Shown: positions 6,137 through 16,214, counted from the first letter of the stretch. The stretch: 33,788 nt of DNA from Methanolobus sp. UBA118 (GCA_002508635.1 DACO01000170.1:1-33788); one strand, 5' to 3'. A program made the numbers and translations. Notes: a model not told the origin generated them from the sequence alone.

Positions 6137-7467
6137 CTGAAAAATGTGAGGACAACTGTGAGGAAGAGTCACTGACAGTTGTAAGGGAAATGGATGTGGA
6201 AGATACACATTTCATCTACAAGCTGATAACCGATGAATCAGTCAAGTTCCTTGATTATGATTACAAGCGCTGTATCGGCTGTGGTCTCTGTGTCGGTTTG
6301 TGTCCCACAAAAGCCCTTGAACTGGGACCAATGCAGGAGATATCCACCGGCCTGGATGCTCCGCCGGTGACACTTGATCTTGATAAATGCACTTTCTGTT
6401 CAATGTGTGCAAGTTTCTGCCCGGTAAAGGCATTCAAGATGACATCTGAGGGTGATTTCCCGGAACACGAGAAGTTCCCGGAATTCGATTCCTATGTGAG
6501 AATGAATGAAAAATGCCTGCCATGTGCCCTGTGTAAGGCGGCATGTCCAGAAGATGCTATTGATGTGGAATTCACCTTCCCGAAAAAAGAGGAGATAGCA
6601 CCATTCAAAGAAGGTGCCGAAGGTGAGATCGAGATCGATACCGATAAATGTAACTTCTGCGGCCTGTGTGCGGAGTTCTGTGATGCTTTTCTTCTGATCG
6701 AGAAAGAACCCACCCCGACTGATCCCACACCTTTCGAGCTCCTGCTTGTGGACGAGGACAAGTGCGATTACTGTGTGTTGTGCCAGGATCTCTGTCCCGA
6801 GGATGCTATCAAAGTCAAAGGAGGGAAAAGGGGTGAAGCTCCGCAGATAGAAGGCAAGGTAACAGTCGATGATGACAAATGCACACGCTGTACATGGTGT
6901 CAGGTGGTCTGTCCCTACGAGGCGGTTGACCTAAAGAAACCTTTTGAGGGAGAACTCCGGCTGGTTGATGCGAATATAAATAAATGTGATCCGCAGGGAT
7001 GTCATGGCTGTTTTAACGTATGCCCGTCCCATCTCTGGTACGTTCCCGAGGATGGCGATGCTAAGATTGCGGTGAAGGAAGACTACTGTATCTACTGTGG
7101 GGCCTGTGTCAATGCATGTCCCAAGGACGTTATGACTGTCTCACGCAGTGAAGTAGCCCATACTGAGATTCCTGATTCTCCATGGGCGGACCAGTGGCGC
7201 GATGCCGTAGATTCAATGATCACCGGAAAACGAAAACTTCCGGATACATCACGGACACTTGAGGTCGGTAAGGAAGCTCCCAGGGAACATGTTGAGGTTG
7301 AATTCCCCGAGGTTGATGGTTCCCTGCTCAAACTTGCCAGGGAGCGTATTGAAAAAGCAAGGCCTGTACTTACAAGTCCGAAGATAAGGAAGATGCTGGA
7401 AAGCAAGCCTGCTTCCGAAGTTAGGGAAGAGTTCAGCAAAAGGACCGGGTCCGAAGACGAACAATAA
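6133..7467 (+). CDS. Polyferredoxin with eight CxxC-type cluster motifs, HdrA2-linked
   Basis: 444 aa with eight [4Fe-4S] motifs starting at about C47, C86, C128, C173, C211, C250, C285 and C319. Most are canonical CxxCxxCxxxCP. The fourth lacks the proline (CNFCGLCAEFCDA). The seventh has two extra residues (CDPQGCHGCFNVCPS). A charged tail of about 100 residues without cysteines ends the protein. It resembles FwdF-like polyferredoxins and the polyferredoxin found next to hdrA2 in Methanosarcina. The ATGA overlap with hdrA2 suggests it carries electrons to or from the HdrA2 complex, for example to ferredoxin-dependent enzymes, but that role is inference. Confidence 0.88.
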   Translation: MTEKCEDNCEEESLTVVREMDVEDTHFIYKLITDESVKFLDYDYKRCIGCGLCVGLCPTKALELGPMQEISTGLDAPPVTLDLDKCTFCSMCASFCPVKAFKMTSEGDFPEHEKFPEFDSYVRMNEKCLPCALCKAACPEDAIDVEFTFPKKEEIAPFKEGAEGEIEIDTDKCNFCGLCAEFCDAFLLIEKEPTPTDPTPFELLLVDEDKCDYCVLCQDLCPEDAIKVKGGKRGEAPQIEGKVTVDDDKCTRCTWCQVVCPYEAVDLKKPFEGELRLVDANINKCDPQGCHGCFNVCPSHLWYVPEDGDAKIAVKEDYCIYCGACVNACPKDVMTVSRSEVAHTEIPDSPWADQWRDAVDSMITGKRKLPDTSRTLEVGKEAPREHVEVEFPEVDGSLLKLARERIEKARPVLTSPKIRKMLESKPASEVREEFSKRTGSEDEQ

Positions 7468-7581
7468 CTTTATACATGCTTATGCATTTTCATGTGTATC
7501 TTTAAGGACAGATTCACAATATCATATACTGCTATGATTATCCTGATAAATTGATTGATACTAATATTGGTGATATTTTCC

Positions 7582-9480
7582 ATGAGTGACAAATTCGATT
7601 ATGCCGGACTTGGTTTAAAATGTGGTCTTGAGATACATCAGCAGCTTGATTCCAAACAAAAACTCTTCTGCCGATGCCCTACACAGATCAGGGAAACCGG
7701 TGAGTCGACCTATGAATTCTTCCGTTACCTGCGTCCGACTGCAAGTGAGATGGGTGAGACCGACAGGGCCGCACTGGAACAGTCCAAACTCAAGCGTAAG
7801 TATGTGTACAAAGGATATGACACAACATGCCTGGTGGAAAATGACGACGAGCCACCAAAGGAGCTTGACAGGGAAGCCCTGGATATCGCACTGAGCATAA
7901 GCAAGCTCCTGAAAATGAAACCCGTTGACCAGGTGCATGTAATGCGTAAGATCGTCGTGGACGGTTCCAATACATCAGGTTTCCAGAGAACGGCTTTCCT
8001 CGGGAAGGACGGTTATCTTGACACCTCAGTAGGACCTGTAGGTGTCGGTGTACTCTGTCTGGAGGAAGAAGCATGCCAGAAGATAGAGGATCAGGGCGAT
8101 TCTATCATATATTCCCTTGACAGGCTGGGCATTCCGCTTGTTGAGATCGGTACGGATCCTGATATCATCTCTCCTGCACATGCAAAGGAGACCGCACAGC
8201 AGATCGGTATGCTCCTGCGCTCAACAGGGAAGGTCAAACGAGGACTTGGGACCATCCGTCAGGATGTTAATATCTCCATTGCAAAGGGTGCCAGGGTTGA
8301 ACTTAAGGGTGTACAGGCACTGGATATGATCGAGACAATTGTCGAGCGCGAGGTCGAACGCCAGGTCAATCTGCTTGCGATCCGTGATGAGCTTCTTGAA
8401 AGAGGTGCTTCGACCTGTGATACTATCTTCGATGTCACCGACCTTTTCAAAGAAACAAAGTCCAAGGTCGTAAAGAAAGCATTGAAAAAGGGCAAGGTGC
8501 TTGCCGTCCTGCTTCCGGGATTTGCCGGTTTTGTGGGCAGGGAGGTACAGCCCGGCAGGCGTCTGGGTACGGAGTTTTCCGACCGCGCCAAGACATCAGG
8601 TGTTGGCGGCATATTCCATACTGACGAGCTTCCCAAGTACGGCATAAGCGAGGATGAAGTAAGTTCACTTCGTGAGACCGTGGGTGCGGGTGAAAATGAT
8701 GCTGTAGTTATGGTAGCAGATTCTGAAAAGCGTGCCAGGGGTGCCATGGAAAGTGTGATCATAAGAGCACGTGAGACCCTTGAGGGTGTACCCGAAGAAA
8801 CAAGGCGTGCACTGCCTGACGGGAACAGCTCTTACCTGAGACCTCTTCCCGGTGCTGCAAGGATGTATCCTGAAACCGATGTTCCACAGACTGAAGTCTC
8901 AGAGGAATATTTCCTTTCAGTGGAAGTACCGGAGCTGCTGACCGAGCGTGCAAAACGCTTTGAATCCGAATTTGATCTGCATAAGGAACTTTCCGAGAAG
9001 ATAGTCTATTCAACTTATCTTCTTCTTTTTGAGGATATGATGCAACGTTTTGCCCAAAATCAGAACATCAATGCGACCCTTGTAGTCAGGACACTCACCG
9101 GAACACTTCCCGAACTCAAACGTGACGGTGTGGAGATCGATAATCTTGAGGATAGCCATTTCATTGATGTATTCACACTTGTCGCAAACGGGGATATCTC
9201 AAAGGAGGCAATCGACCAGGTTCTTCGGGAAATGGCAGCAAATCCGTCTATGAGTGCCGGGGATGCGGCAGATAAACTTGGTCTGGGAGGAGTTGATACC
9301 GAGAGTATCGAAGTTTTCATTGAGACTGTGATCAGCGAAAGAGAGGAATTCGTCACGGAAAAAGGCCTTGCAGCGGTTGGCCCTCTCATGGGTCCGGTGA
9401 TGGCTGAGTTCAGGGGTAAGGTTGACGGAAAACTTGTAAGTGATATCCTAAAACAAAAGATTAATAAATATATAAATTGA
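7582..9480 (+). CDS. gatE: Glutamyl-tRNA(Gln) amidotransferase subunit E
   Basis: 632 aa, the tRNA-binding kinase/transamidase half of the archaeal GatDE enzyme, which converts Glu-tRNA(Gln) to Gln-tRNA(Gln). The N-terminus has the GatB/GatE signature KCGLEIHQQLDSKQKLFCRC. A GAD-type insertion related to bacterial AspRS follows in the middle (LFKETKSKVVKKALKKGKVL to about GIFHTDELPKYGIS). The helical C-terminal tail ends VSDILKQKINKYIN. The ATG at 7582 is chosen because a GGTGA lies 8 nt before it; an upstream TTG at 7555 has no such support. GatD, which supplies ammonia, is not in the window. The length fits the family. Confidence 0.95.
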   Translation: MSDKFDYAGLGLKCGLEIHQQLDSKQKLFCRCPTQIRETGESTYEFFRYLRPTASEMGETDRAALEQSKLKRKYVYKGYDTTCLVENDDEPPKELDREALDIALSISKLLKMKPVDQVHVMRKIVVDGSNTSGFQRTAFLGKDGYLDTSVGPVGVGVLCLEEEACQKIEDQGDSIIYSLDRLGIPLVEIGTDPDIISPAHAKETAQQIGMLLRSTGKVKRGLGTIRQDVNISIAKGARVELKGVQALDMIETIVEREVERQVNLLAIRDELLERGASTCDTIFDVTDLFKETKSKVVKKALKKGKVLAVLLPGFAGFVGREVQPGRRLGTEFSDRAKTSGVGGIFHTDELPKYGISEDEVSSLRETVGAGENDAVVMVADSEKRARGAMESVIIRARETLEGVPEETRRALPDGNSSYLRPLPGAARMYPETDVPQTEVSEEYFLSVEVPELLTERAKRFESEFDLHKELSEKIVYSTYLLLFEDMMQRFAQNQNINATLVVRTLTGTLPELKRDGVEIDNLEDSHFIDVFTLVANGDISKEAIDQVLREMAANPSMSAGDAADKLGLGGVDTESIEVFIETVISEREEFVTEKGLAAVGPLMGPVMAEFRGKVDGKLVSDILKQKINKYIN

Positions 9481-9493
9481 ATATATATTTTTA

Positions 9494-10567
9494 ATGTACT
9501 CTTTCCCACACCTTCTTCAACCAGGAAAAGCAGCTGGGCTGGTGCTTGCTGCTATTATATTTTTATCACTGATGCCGGCGGCATCTGCCGATATGCATGT
9601 TAATAAGAACTTGCAGTTGACCAACAACTCCAATTATAACCACCCATCATGGAGCCCGGATGGGGAAAAACTGGTCTTTGCCTATGATCAGGCTATCTGG
9701 AGTATGAATGCTGATGGCTCGGACAGGAAGAAACTATATGATAACCTTGCATGGGAAGGAGACCCTGTATACAATCATAACGGAAGCAGAATATATTATG
9801 CGACCGAAAGCAAGAAAGCCTATTCTGCACGTTACACCAGCATACATATGATGGATGCTGACGGGGGTAATGTTGTAAAGCTTACGGAAAGCGCTGATGC
9901 TAAGGATCCTGTTGTAAGCCCCGACGGAACAAAGGTTGCCTATGTTTCAAGGCTTGCCGGAAACTATGATGTATGGATAATGGATCCGGACGGGTCCAAT
10001 AATGAAAGGCTGACCGACAGTCCGGGTGATGAAAGCTCTCCTTCGTGGAGTCCTGACGGCAGCAAATTGGTTTACTCGCTTGACGGTGCCATACTTATGC
10101 AGGAAATTGATTCTGCAAAACCTGTAGTTTTGCTGGATAATTCCTATGATAATGTGGAACCATCTTTCAGTTCTGACGGGAATATGATTATCTTCTCATC
10201 AGATCAGGGCGGGGATTATGATATCTGGCTCATGGGTGCAGACGGTAAAGGATTCACCATGCTGACATCTGCGTCGTCCAATGAAAGGGCACCTGCGTGG
10301 AGTCCTGATGAAAGTAAAATTGCCTATGTATCCAACGAGGGTGGAGAGTATAATATATGGGTAATGACACTAAAGGATCAGAATCTGCAATTGCAGGAAG
10401 AAGAGGAAGAAATAGTTGATACTGAACAAAGGCAAATGAATCCTTATATTGACAGGATCAGATTATTTGCCAATGAGAACCCCAGGGATTTCATTATTTC
10501 AGTGCTTATCATTTCATTCCTGCTTGTCAGTCTTATCGTTTATTCGTTCCTCAGAAAGATCCGCTGA
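9494..10567 (+). CDS. Surface-anchored TolB-like beta-propeller protein
   Basis: 357 aa. A signal segment (LVLAAIIFLSLMPAASA, about 16-32) is followed by six PD40/TolB-type repeats, each with an SxDG or SPDG turn and a closing IWxM or similar strand, then a C-terminal membrane helix (about 335-353, FIISVLIISFLLVSLIVYS) with basic end RKIR. Six repeats suit a six-bladed propeller exposed outside the cell and tethered at its C-terminus. The gene starts 13 bp after gatE without a visible ribosome binding site, so it may be transcribed with gatE or be leaderless from the AT-rich stretch at 9470-9493. Bacterial TolB partners are absent, so this is a fold assignment and the function is unknown. Confidence 0.75.
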   Translation: MYSFPHLLQPGKAAGLVLAAIIFLSLMPAASADMHVNKNLQLTNNSNYNHPSWSPDGEKLVFAYDQAIWSMNADGSDRKKLYDNLAWEGDPVYNHNGSRIYYATESKKAYSARYTSIHMMDADGGNVVKLTESADAKDPVVSPDGTKVAYVSRLAGNYDVWIMDPDGSNNERLTDSPGDESSPSWSPDGSKLVYSLDGAILMQEIDSAKPVVLLDNSYDNVEPSFSSDGNMIIFSSDQGGDYDIWLMGADGKGFTMLTSASSNERAPAWSPDESKIAYVSNEGGEYNIWVMTLKDQNLQLQEEEEEIVDTEQRQMNPYIDRIRLFANENPRDFIISVLIISFLLVSLIVYSFLRKIR

Positions 10568-10582
10568 CTTAAATTCCTGAAC

Positions 10583-10600
10583 CTTTTTTATTTTTATATT
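10583..10600 (+). terminator. Poly-T terminator candidate after the propeller gene
   Basis: Two T runs (TTTTTT and TTTTTT separated by one A) lie about 16 bp after the propeller gene stop. Archaeal RNA polymerase can terminate at such tracts without a hairpin. Confidence 0.4.
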
Positions 10601-10672
10601 AATACCGTTCACACCTGCAATCCATCGTAATACTTATAGCCTATTCCTTACATGTAGACGCAGGTTCGTACA

Positions 10673-11770
10673 ATGAATGCAGTATTAGGATTAGAAGATG
10701 GGACAATTATAAAAGGCACTGGCTTCGGTGCCGAAGGTATCGTTTCCGGGGAACTTGTTTTTACTACTCAATATACTGGTTATGAGGAGGCTCTGACCGA
10801 CCCCTCCTATAAGGGTCAGATTCTGATGTTCACCTATCCTCTCATAGGCAACTACGGCGTCAGTGAAAGCTGTTTTGAATCTGACGGAGTAAAAGCCGAA
10901 GGTCTTGTTGTGAGGGAGGCTTGTCCCGAGCCATCCCACCACCTCTCAAAGAAGACCATTTTCCAGATGATGGAGGATGCAGGTAAACCCGGTATCGCAG
11001 GTGTCGACACACGTATGCTTACTATAAAGACACGTGAGCATGGAACAATGCGTGCGGCCCTGATCAATGGAAGTGATGACGGAGAAGAGGCTGTAAGACT
11101 GGCAAGAGAGCAGCCCAGGATCTCGGAGATCGACCTGATCTCAAAGGTCACATGTCCTGAACCTTTCAGGATCGAGAGTCCTTACAGGGACCCGAAGAAT
11201 CCCGTAAACGTTGTGCTTATGGATTTCGGAAGGAAGCTTAGTATAGAAAGGAGCCTGCTGTCCAGAGGTATCGATGTGACGGTTGTTCCGGGTACTGCTT
11301 CCACATCCGAGATCGAAGCATTTGAGCCAGACCTGCTCTTTTTATCCAACGGTCCGGGAGATCCACAGCAGGCAGTCAAAGGAATAGAGGCCGTGAACAG
11401 GTTCTCAGGAGAGTTGCCTATAGTAGGTATCTGCCTGGGACACCAGATCATATCGCGTGCACTTGGCGCGGATACATATAAAATGAAGTTCGGACATTGG
11501 GGTGCAAACCAGCCGGTAAAGGATTTCGAAACCGGGATCGTACATATAACATCACAAAATCATGGTTTTGCTGTTGATGCGGATACCTTTGAAGATGCGG
11601 AAGTCAGGATAACCCAGATGAACGCCAATGACAAAACAGTCGAAGGTGTAGCACACAAGAATCTCGATATAGTAAGTGTTCAGTATCACCCTGATGCGCA
11701 TCCGGGTCCCCTTGATTCCGAGAAGCTTTTCTTTGACAGGGTCTTGAAAATGGCCGGAGGTAAGAAATAA
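10673..11770 (+). CDS. carA: Carbamoyl-phosphate synthase small subunit (glutaminase)
   Basis: 365 aa. It hydrolyses glutamine and delivers ammonia to CarB for carbamoyl phosphate synthesis (arginine and pyrimidines). The N-terminal CarA domain has the usual ALTDPSYKGQILMFTYPLIG. The class I glutamine amidotransferase domain has nucleophile C254 in GICLGHQ and the catalytic histidine in QYHPDAHPGP. In CarA the residue two after that histidine is normally glutamate (HPE); here it is aspartate, which is odd for the third member of the triad. A TATA-like ACTTATAG lies about 40 bp upstream and no ribosome binding site is evident. The stop overlaps the carB start by one base (TAATG). Confidence 0.95.
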   Translation: MNAVLGLEDGTIIKGTGFGAEGIVSGELVFTTQYTGYEEALTDPSYKGQILMFTYPLIGNYGVSESCFESDGVKAEGLVVREACPEPSHHLSKKTIFQMMEDAGKPGIAGVDTRMLTIKTREHGTMRAALINGSDDGEEAVRLAREQPRISEIDLISKVTCPEPFRIESPYRDPKNPVNVVLMDFGRKLSIERSLLSRGIDVTVVPGTASTSEIEAFEPDLLFLSNGPGDPQQAVKGIEAVNRFSGELPIVGICLGHQIISRALGADTYKMKFGHWGANQPVKDFETGIVHITSQNHGFAVDADTFEDAEVRITQMNANDKTVEGVAHKNLDIVSVQYHPDAHPGPLDSEKLFFDRVLKMAGGKK

Positions 11771-14700
11771 TGCCAAAACGTACGGATATTAAAAAGATTC
11801 TTCTTATTGGTTCAGGTCCTATTATGATAGGTCAGGCGGCGGAGTTCGATTTCTCTGGAAGCCAGGCATGCAGGTCACTCAAGGAAGAGGGTCTGGAAGT
11901 CGTGCTAGTAAACTCCAACCCTGCGACCATCATGACCGATCCCGAAATGGCGGATGCGGTTTATATCGAACCACTCGATGTCAAGGCTGTTGAGAAGATC
12001 ATAGAGAAGGAAAGACCCGACGGTATCATTGCAGGTATCGGAGGTCAGACAGGTCTCAACATTACCAGTGAACTCGCAGAACACGGTGTTCTCGAGAAGT
12101 ACAATGTGGAACTTCTGGGAACCCCACTGGAAGCTATAAAAAATACCGAGGACCGTGAGCTCTTCAAGCGTAAAATGGAAGAGATCGGGGAGAAAGTACC
12201 CCGCAGCAGGGCAATATCCACCCTCAAGGAAGCGGAGGAGCTTATCGATGAGCTAGGACTTCCGCTTATCATCCGTCCCGCATACACACTCGGTGGTGCA
12301 GGTGGCGGTATAGCCCACTCAAGGGAAGAACTGCTGGAGATCACAGAAAGAGGTCTTCGCCGCAGTCGTATCAGTCAGGTACTGATCGAGGAGAGCGTAC
12401 TCGGCTGGAAGGAATTTGAGTATGAGGTCATGCGTGATGCAAATGATACATGTATAGTAATCTGTAACATGGAGAACCTGGACCCCATGGGAGTTCACAC
12501 GGGTGAATCCATGGTGGTTACACCATCCCAGACACTCAGTGATGATGAGCACCAGATGCTCAGGACCGCTGCGATCAAGATCATCCGGGCATTCGGAATT
12601 GAAGGCGGCTGTAATATCCAGTTCGCTGCAAAGGACGGAGAATATCGTATTGTGGAGGTCAATCCACGTGTGTCACGCTCGTCCGCACTTGCTTCAAAGG
12701 CAACCGGTTATCCGATCGCCAGGGTCACAGCCAAGATCGCAATCGGGATGGCACTTGACGAGATCCTCAACGATGTGACAAAGCAGACACCTGCATCATT
12801 CGAGCCAACCATCGACTACATTGTCACAAAGATACCAAGGTGGCCATTTGACAAGTTTGTAACTGCAGACAAGACGCTTACAACTTCAATGAAGAGTACC
12901 GGAGAAGTAATGGCAATCGGTCGTACCATTGAGGAGTCACTTCTAAAGGCAGTACGTTCACTGGATATCGATATGGACTTCGGTTCCGATGAATGGTCAT
13001 CCAGTGAGATCAAAACCCTGCTCAAAACTCCGACAAGCGAGCGTCTGTTCGTTATATATCACGCCCTGAGCAATGGTTTTTCCATAGAGGAAGTCTCTGA
13101 CTTAAGTGGTTTTGATGTATTCTTCCTCAGGAAGATCAAGAACATCGTTGACATGGAAAAGAAGATAAAAGACGCCGGTTCCTCAGGAGAAATACCTGAC
13201 GATCTGCTTTGTGATGCAAAACGCATTGGGCTGACTGATGCACGTATTGCAGAACTTGCAGGAAAAAGCCGCGAGGAGATCAATGACCAGAGGCGTGCAG
13301 CAGGTGTTAATTCCACCTACAAGATGGTAGATACCTGTGCTGCCGAATTTGCTGCAGCGACCCCTTATTATTATTCATGCTACGAGCAGATGTGCGAAGC
13401 AGTGCCTTCTGACCGTAAGAAGATCTTGATACTCGGTTCAGGGCCAATACGTATCGGACAGGGTATAGAGTTCGACTACTGTACCGTACATGCGGTGGCA
13501 GCCATACGCGAAGCAGGCATCGAAGCACATATCATTAATAACAATCCGGAAACGGTTTCAACCGACTACGACACATCTGACAAGCTCTTCTTCGAGCCTC
13601 TGACACTGGAAGATGTCATGAACGTCATCGACAAAGAGAACCCTGATGGTGTGCTTGTGCAGTTCGGAGGACAGACCTCGGTAAACCTTGCAATTCCTCT
13701 TGAGAAGGAACTTCAGAGGCGCAGTGATCTCAAGACAAAGATTCTTGGCACATCCCCTGCGGACATAGATGTTGCAGAGGACAGGGAGAAGTTCAACCAG
13801 ATGATGAACAAGCTGGGAATCAACCAGCCGGATGCCGGTTATGCAACTTCACAGGAACAGGCCATCGAGATATCATCGAGAATCGGCTTCCCTGTACTCG
13901 TAAGACCATCATATGTGCTGGGTGGCCGTGCAATGGAGATCGTTTACGACCAGACCGATCTTGAGCGCTATATGAGGGAAGCTGTCAGGGTATCTCCCGA
14001 ACATCCGATCCTCATTGACGATTTCCTTGAGGGAGCAGTGGAGATCGATGTGGATGCGGTTTGTGACGGTAAGGATGTACTCATCGGTGCTATCATGGAA
14101 CACATCGAGGAAGCCGGTGTGCACTCAGGTGACTCAGCCTGTGTGATTCCGCCACAGTCACTGTCCGAGGAGGTTCTTGAAACCGTACGTGATTACACCC
14201 GCAAGATCGCACTTGCACTAAACGTGAAAGGTCTTGTGAATATCCAGATGGCCAAAAGGGGCGATAAGATATATGTCCTTGAAGCAAACCCGCGTTCAAG
14301 CAGGACAATACCATTCGTATCCAAGGCTGTAGGCTTGCCACTGGCAAAGATCGCTGCCAGGGTGATCATGGGAGAGAGCCTGAAGGACCTTGGTTATACG
14401 GCCGATAAGGAACCCGAGGTCAAGCATGTATCTGTGAAAGAAGTACTCCTGCCCTTTGACAAACTGCCAGGAGCTGACCCGATACTCGGTCCCGAGATGA
14501 AGAGTACGGGCGAGGTCATGGGTGTGGATCCCGATTACGGCAGGGCTTTCTTCAAGGCACAGCTCAGTGCTGATAACCTGCTGCCACTCACAGGCAAGGT
14601 TTTCCTCTCAGTCAGGGATGAGGACCAGGAACAGCTTGTGGATGTGGCAAAGAAGCTCAGGGGTGCGGGAATCGAGCTGCTGGGTACCAAGGGTACTGCA

Positions 14701-15000
14701 GATTCGCTTGCAGAACACGGTATTGAAATGGGTATCGTGAAGAAAGTCCATGACGGCAGTCCGAATGTGATCGATATGATGCGCCGCTATGAGGTTGCAC
14801 TTGTCATTAACACTCCCAAGGACAAGCAGGCACGTGAGGACAGCTCAAGGATTCGCCGTGCTGCGGTTGACTTCAAGGTACCGTACATCACCACCATCCA
14901 GGCTGCAATCGCTGCATCCAATGCGATCGTGTCCATGAAGAATGGTGAAGGTGCGGTTAAATCTATAAATGAGTACCACAGGGAAATGATGAGTTCTTAA
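11770..15000 (+). CDS. carB: Carbamoyl-phosphate synthase large subunit
   Basis: 1076 aa, the usual length. Two homologous ATP-grasp halves are visible: LLIGSGPIMIGQAAEFDFSG at the start of the first and ILGSGPIRIGQGIEFDY at the start of the second (about residue 556). Each is followed by GGQT motifs and an EVNPRVSRSS or EANPRSSRT metal-binding segment. The C-terminal MGS-like regulatory domain (about 935-1070) ends with TTIQAAIAASNAI. The enzyme phosphorylates bicarbonate and carbamate with ammonia channelled from CarA. The one-base overlap with carA and the argG gene 29 bp downstream make an arginine-oriented operon. Confidence 0.97.
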   Translation: MPKRTDIKKILLIGSGPIMIGQAAEFDFSGSQACRSLKEEGLEVVLVNSNPATIMTDPEMADAVYIEPLDVKAVEKIIEKERPDGIIAGIGGQTGLNITSELAEHGVLEKYNVELLGTPLEAIKNTEDRELFKRKMEEIGEKVPRSRAISTLKEAEELIDELGLPLIIRPAYTLGGAGGGIAHSREELLEITERGLRRSRISQVLIEESVLGWKEFEYEVMRDANDTCIVICNMENLDPMGVHTGESMVVTPSQTLSDDEHQMLRTAAIKIIRAFGIEGGCNIQFAAKDGEYRIVEVNPRVSRSSALASKATGYPIARVTAKIAIGMALDEILNDVTKQTPASFEPTIDYIVTKIPRWPFDKFVTADKTLTTSMKSTGEVMAIGRTIEESLLKAVRSLDIDMDFGSDEWSSSEIKTLLKTPTSERLFVIYHALSNGFSIEEVSDLSGFDVFFLRKIKNIVDMEKKIKDAGSSGEIPDDLLCDAKRIGLTDARIAELAGKSREEINDQRRAAGVNSTYKMVDTCAAEFAAATPYYYSCYEQMCEAVPSDRKKILILGSGPIRIGQGIEFDYCTVHAVAAIREAGIEAHIINNNPETVSTDYDTSDKLFFEPLTLEDVMNVIDKENPDGVLVQFGGQTSVNLAIPLEKELQRRSDLKTKILGTSPADIDVAEDREKFNQMMNKLGINQPDAGYATSQEQAIEISSRIGFPVLVRPSYVLGGRAMEIVYDQTDLERYMREAVRVSPEHPILIDDFLEGAVEIDVDAVCDGKDVLIGAIMEHIEEAGVHSGDSACVIPPQSLSEEVLETVRDYTRKIALALNVKGLVNIQMAKRGDKIYVLEANPRSSRTIPFVSKAVGLPLAKIAARVIMGESLKDLGYTADKEPEVKHVSVKEVLLPFDKLPGADPILGPEMKSTGEVMGVDPDYGRAFFKAQLSADNLLPLTGKVFLSVRDEDQEQLVDVAKKLRGAGIELLGTKGTADSLAEHGIEMGIVKKVHDGSPNVIDMMRRYEVALVINTPKDKQAREDSSRIRRAAVDFKVPYITTIQAAIAASNAIVSMKNGEGAVKSINEYHREMMSS

Positions 15001-15029
15001 TTCTATAAAGGAAGGATAGGAGTTTTCAT

Positions 15030-16211
15030 ATGATAAAGAAAGTTGTACTTGCTTATTCAGGCGGGCTTGACACCTCTGTGTGCATCCCGCTGATCAAAGA
15101 GGAATACGGCTACGATGAGGTAATCACAGTTGCCGTTGATGTGGGACAGCCTGAGGATGATGTAAAACAGGCTACAGAGAAGGCACAGAAGATCAGTGAC
15201 AAACATTTCACACTTGATGTCCGTGATGAGTTCGTGAAGGACTACATTTTCCCACTTATCAAGGCTAATGGAGACTATGAGGGCTACGTGATGGGAACTT
15301 CCATCGCCAGACCACTCATTGCAAAGAAGGTCGTTGAGATTGCAGAGCAGGAAGGTGCTGTTGCACTTGCACACGGATGTACCGGCAAGGGTAACGATCA
15401 ATTGCGTTTCGAGGCTGTATTCCGCATGACTGACATGGAGGTAATTGCACCAATGAGGGACATGAACCTCACCCGTGAGTGGGAGATCGAGTATGCCAAA
15501 AAGCATGGCATACCCGTTGGTGTGACAACCGCAAAACCCTGGAGTGTTGACGAGAACATCTGGAGTCGCAGTATCGAAGGCGGTAAGCTCGAAGACCCCG
15601 GATTCATCCCGCCGGAGGAGATATACCAGTGGACAGTATCCCCAGAAGCGGCACCAGAGGGCCAGACCCTTGTTATCGGCTTCGAGAACGGTGTCCCTGT
15701 ATCCCTTGACGATCAGAAGATGGATGGCGTGGAGCTTATCGAAAAGCTCAACGAGGTTGCAGGTTCACACGGCGTCGGCAGGACGGATATGATCGAGGAC
15801 CGTGTACTCGGACTCAAAGCTCGTGAGAACTACGAGCATCCAGCAGCCACAGTACTCCTTACAGCCCACAGAGACCTTGAGAAACTTGTACTCACAAGGG
15901 CAGAACTGAAGTTCAAGAAAGGTGTGGACGAGCAGTGGTCAGAACTGGCCTACTACGGCCTTGTTGACGAGCCACTCTACCATGACCTGAATGCCTTCAT
16001 CGACAGGACCCAGGAACGCGTAACAGGCACTGTCACCGTGAAACTCCACAAGGGCAGCGTCATCATACTCGCAAGGACATCCCCGTACGCTCTCTATTCA
16101 GAGGATCTCGTTTCCTTCGACAGCGCCACCATCGACCAGAAGGACGCTGAAGGATTTGCGAAGTATCATGGCTTCCAGGCCAGGATGTTCAGGAAAGTCG
16201 TTGAGAAGTAG
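15030..16211 (+). CDS. argG: Argininosuccinate synthase
   Basis: 393 aa. It joins citrulline and aspartate with ATP to argininosuccinate. The PP-loop motif AYSGGLDTSV is at residues 8-17, and the citrulline/aspartate-binding stretch GCTGKGNDQLRFE follows. A good AGGAG lies 8 nt before the ATG. The gene is 29 bp downstream of carB, which feeds carbamoyl phosphate into citrulline, so the cluster supplies two steps of arginine synthesis. It ends in TAG, followed by a strong hairpin (16215-16234). Confidence 0.97.
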   Translation: MIKKVVLAYSGGLDTSVCIPLIKEEYGYDEVITVAVDVGQPEDDVKQATEKAQKISDKHFTLDVRDEFVKDYIFPLIKANGDYEGYVMGTSIARPLIAKKVVEIAEQEGAVALAHGCTGKGNDQLRFEAVFRMTDMEVIAPMRDMNLTREWEIEYAKKHGIPVGVTTAKPWSVDENIWSRSIEGGKLEDPGFIPPEEIYQWTVSPEAAPEGQTLVIGFENGVPVSLDDQKMDGVELIEKLNEVAGSHGVGRTDMIEDRVLGLKARENYEHPAATVLLTAHRDLEKLVLTRAELKFKKGVDEQWSELAYYGLVDEPLYHDLNAFIDRTQERVTGTVTVKLHKGSVIILARTSPYALYSEDLVSFDSATIDQKDAEGFAKYHGFQARMFRKVVEK

Positions 16212-16214
16212 AAT

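Noticed and set aside
8259..8762. Long minus-strand frame inside gatE
   Set aside because: It is rich in serine and low complexity, as expected from reading a strongly coding strand backwards; gatE is unambiguous.
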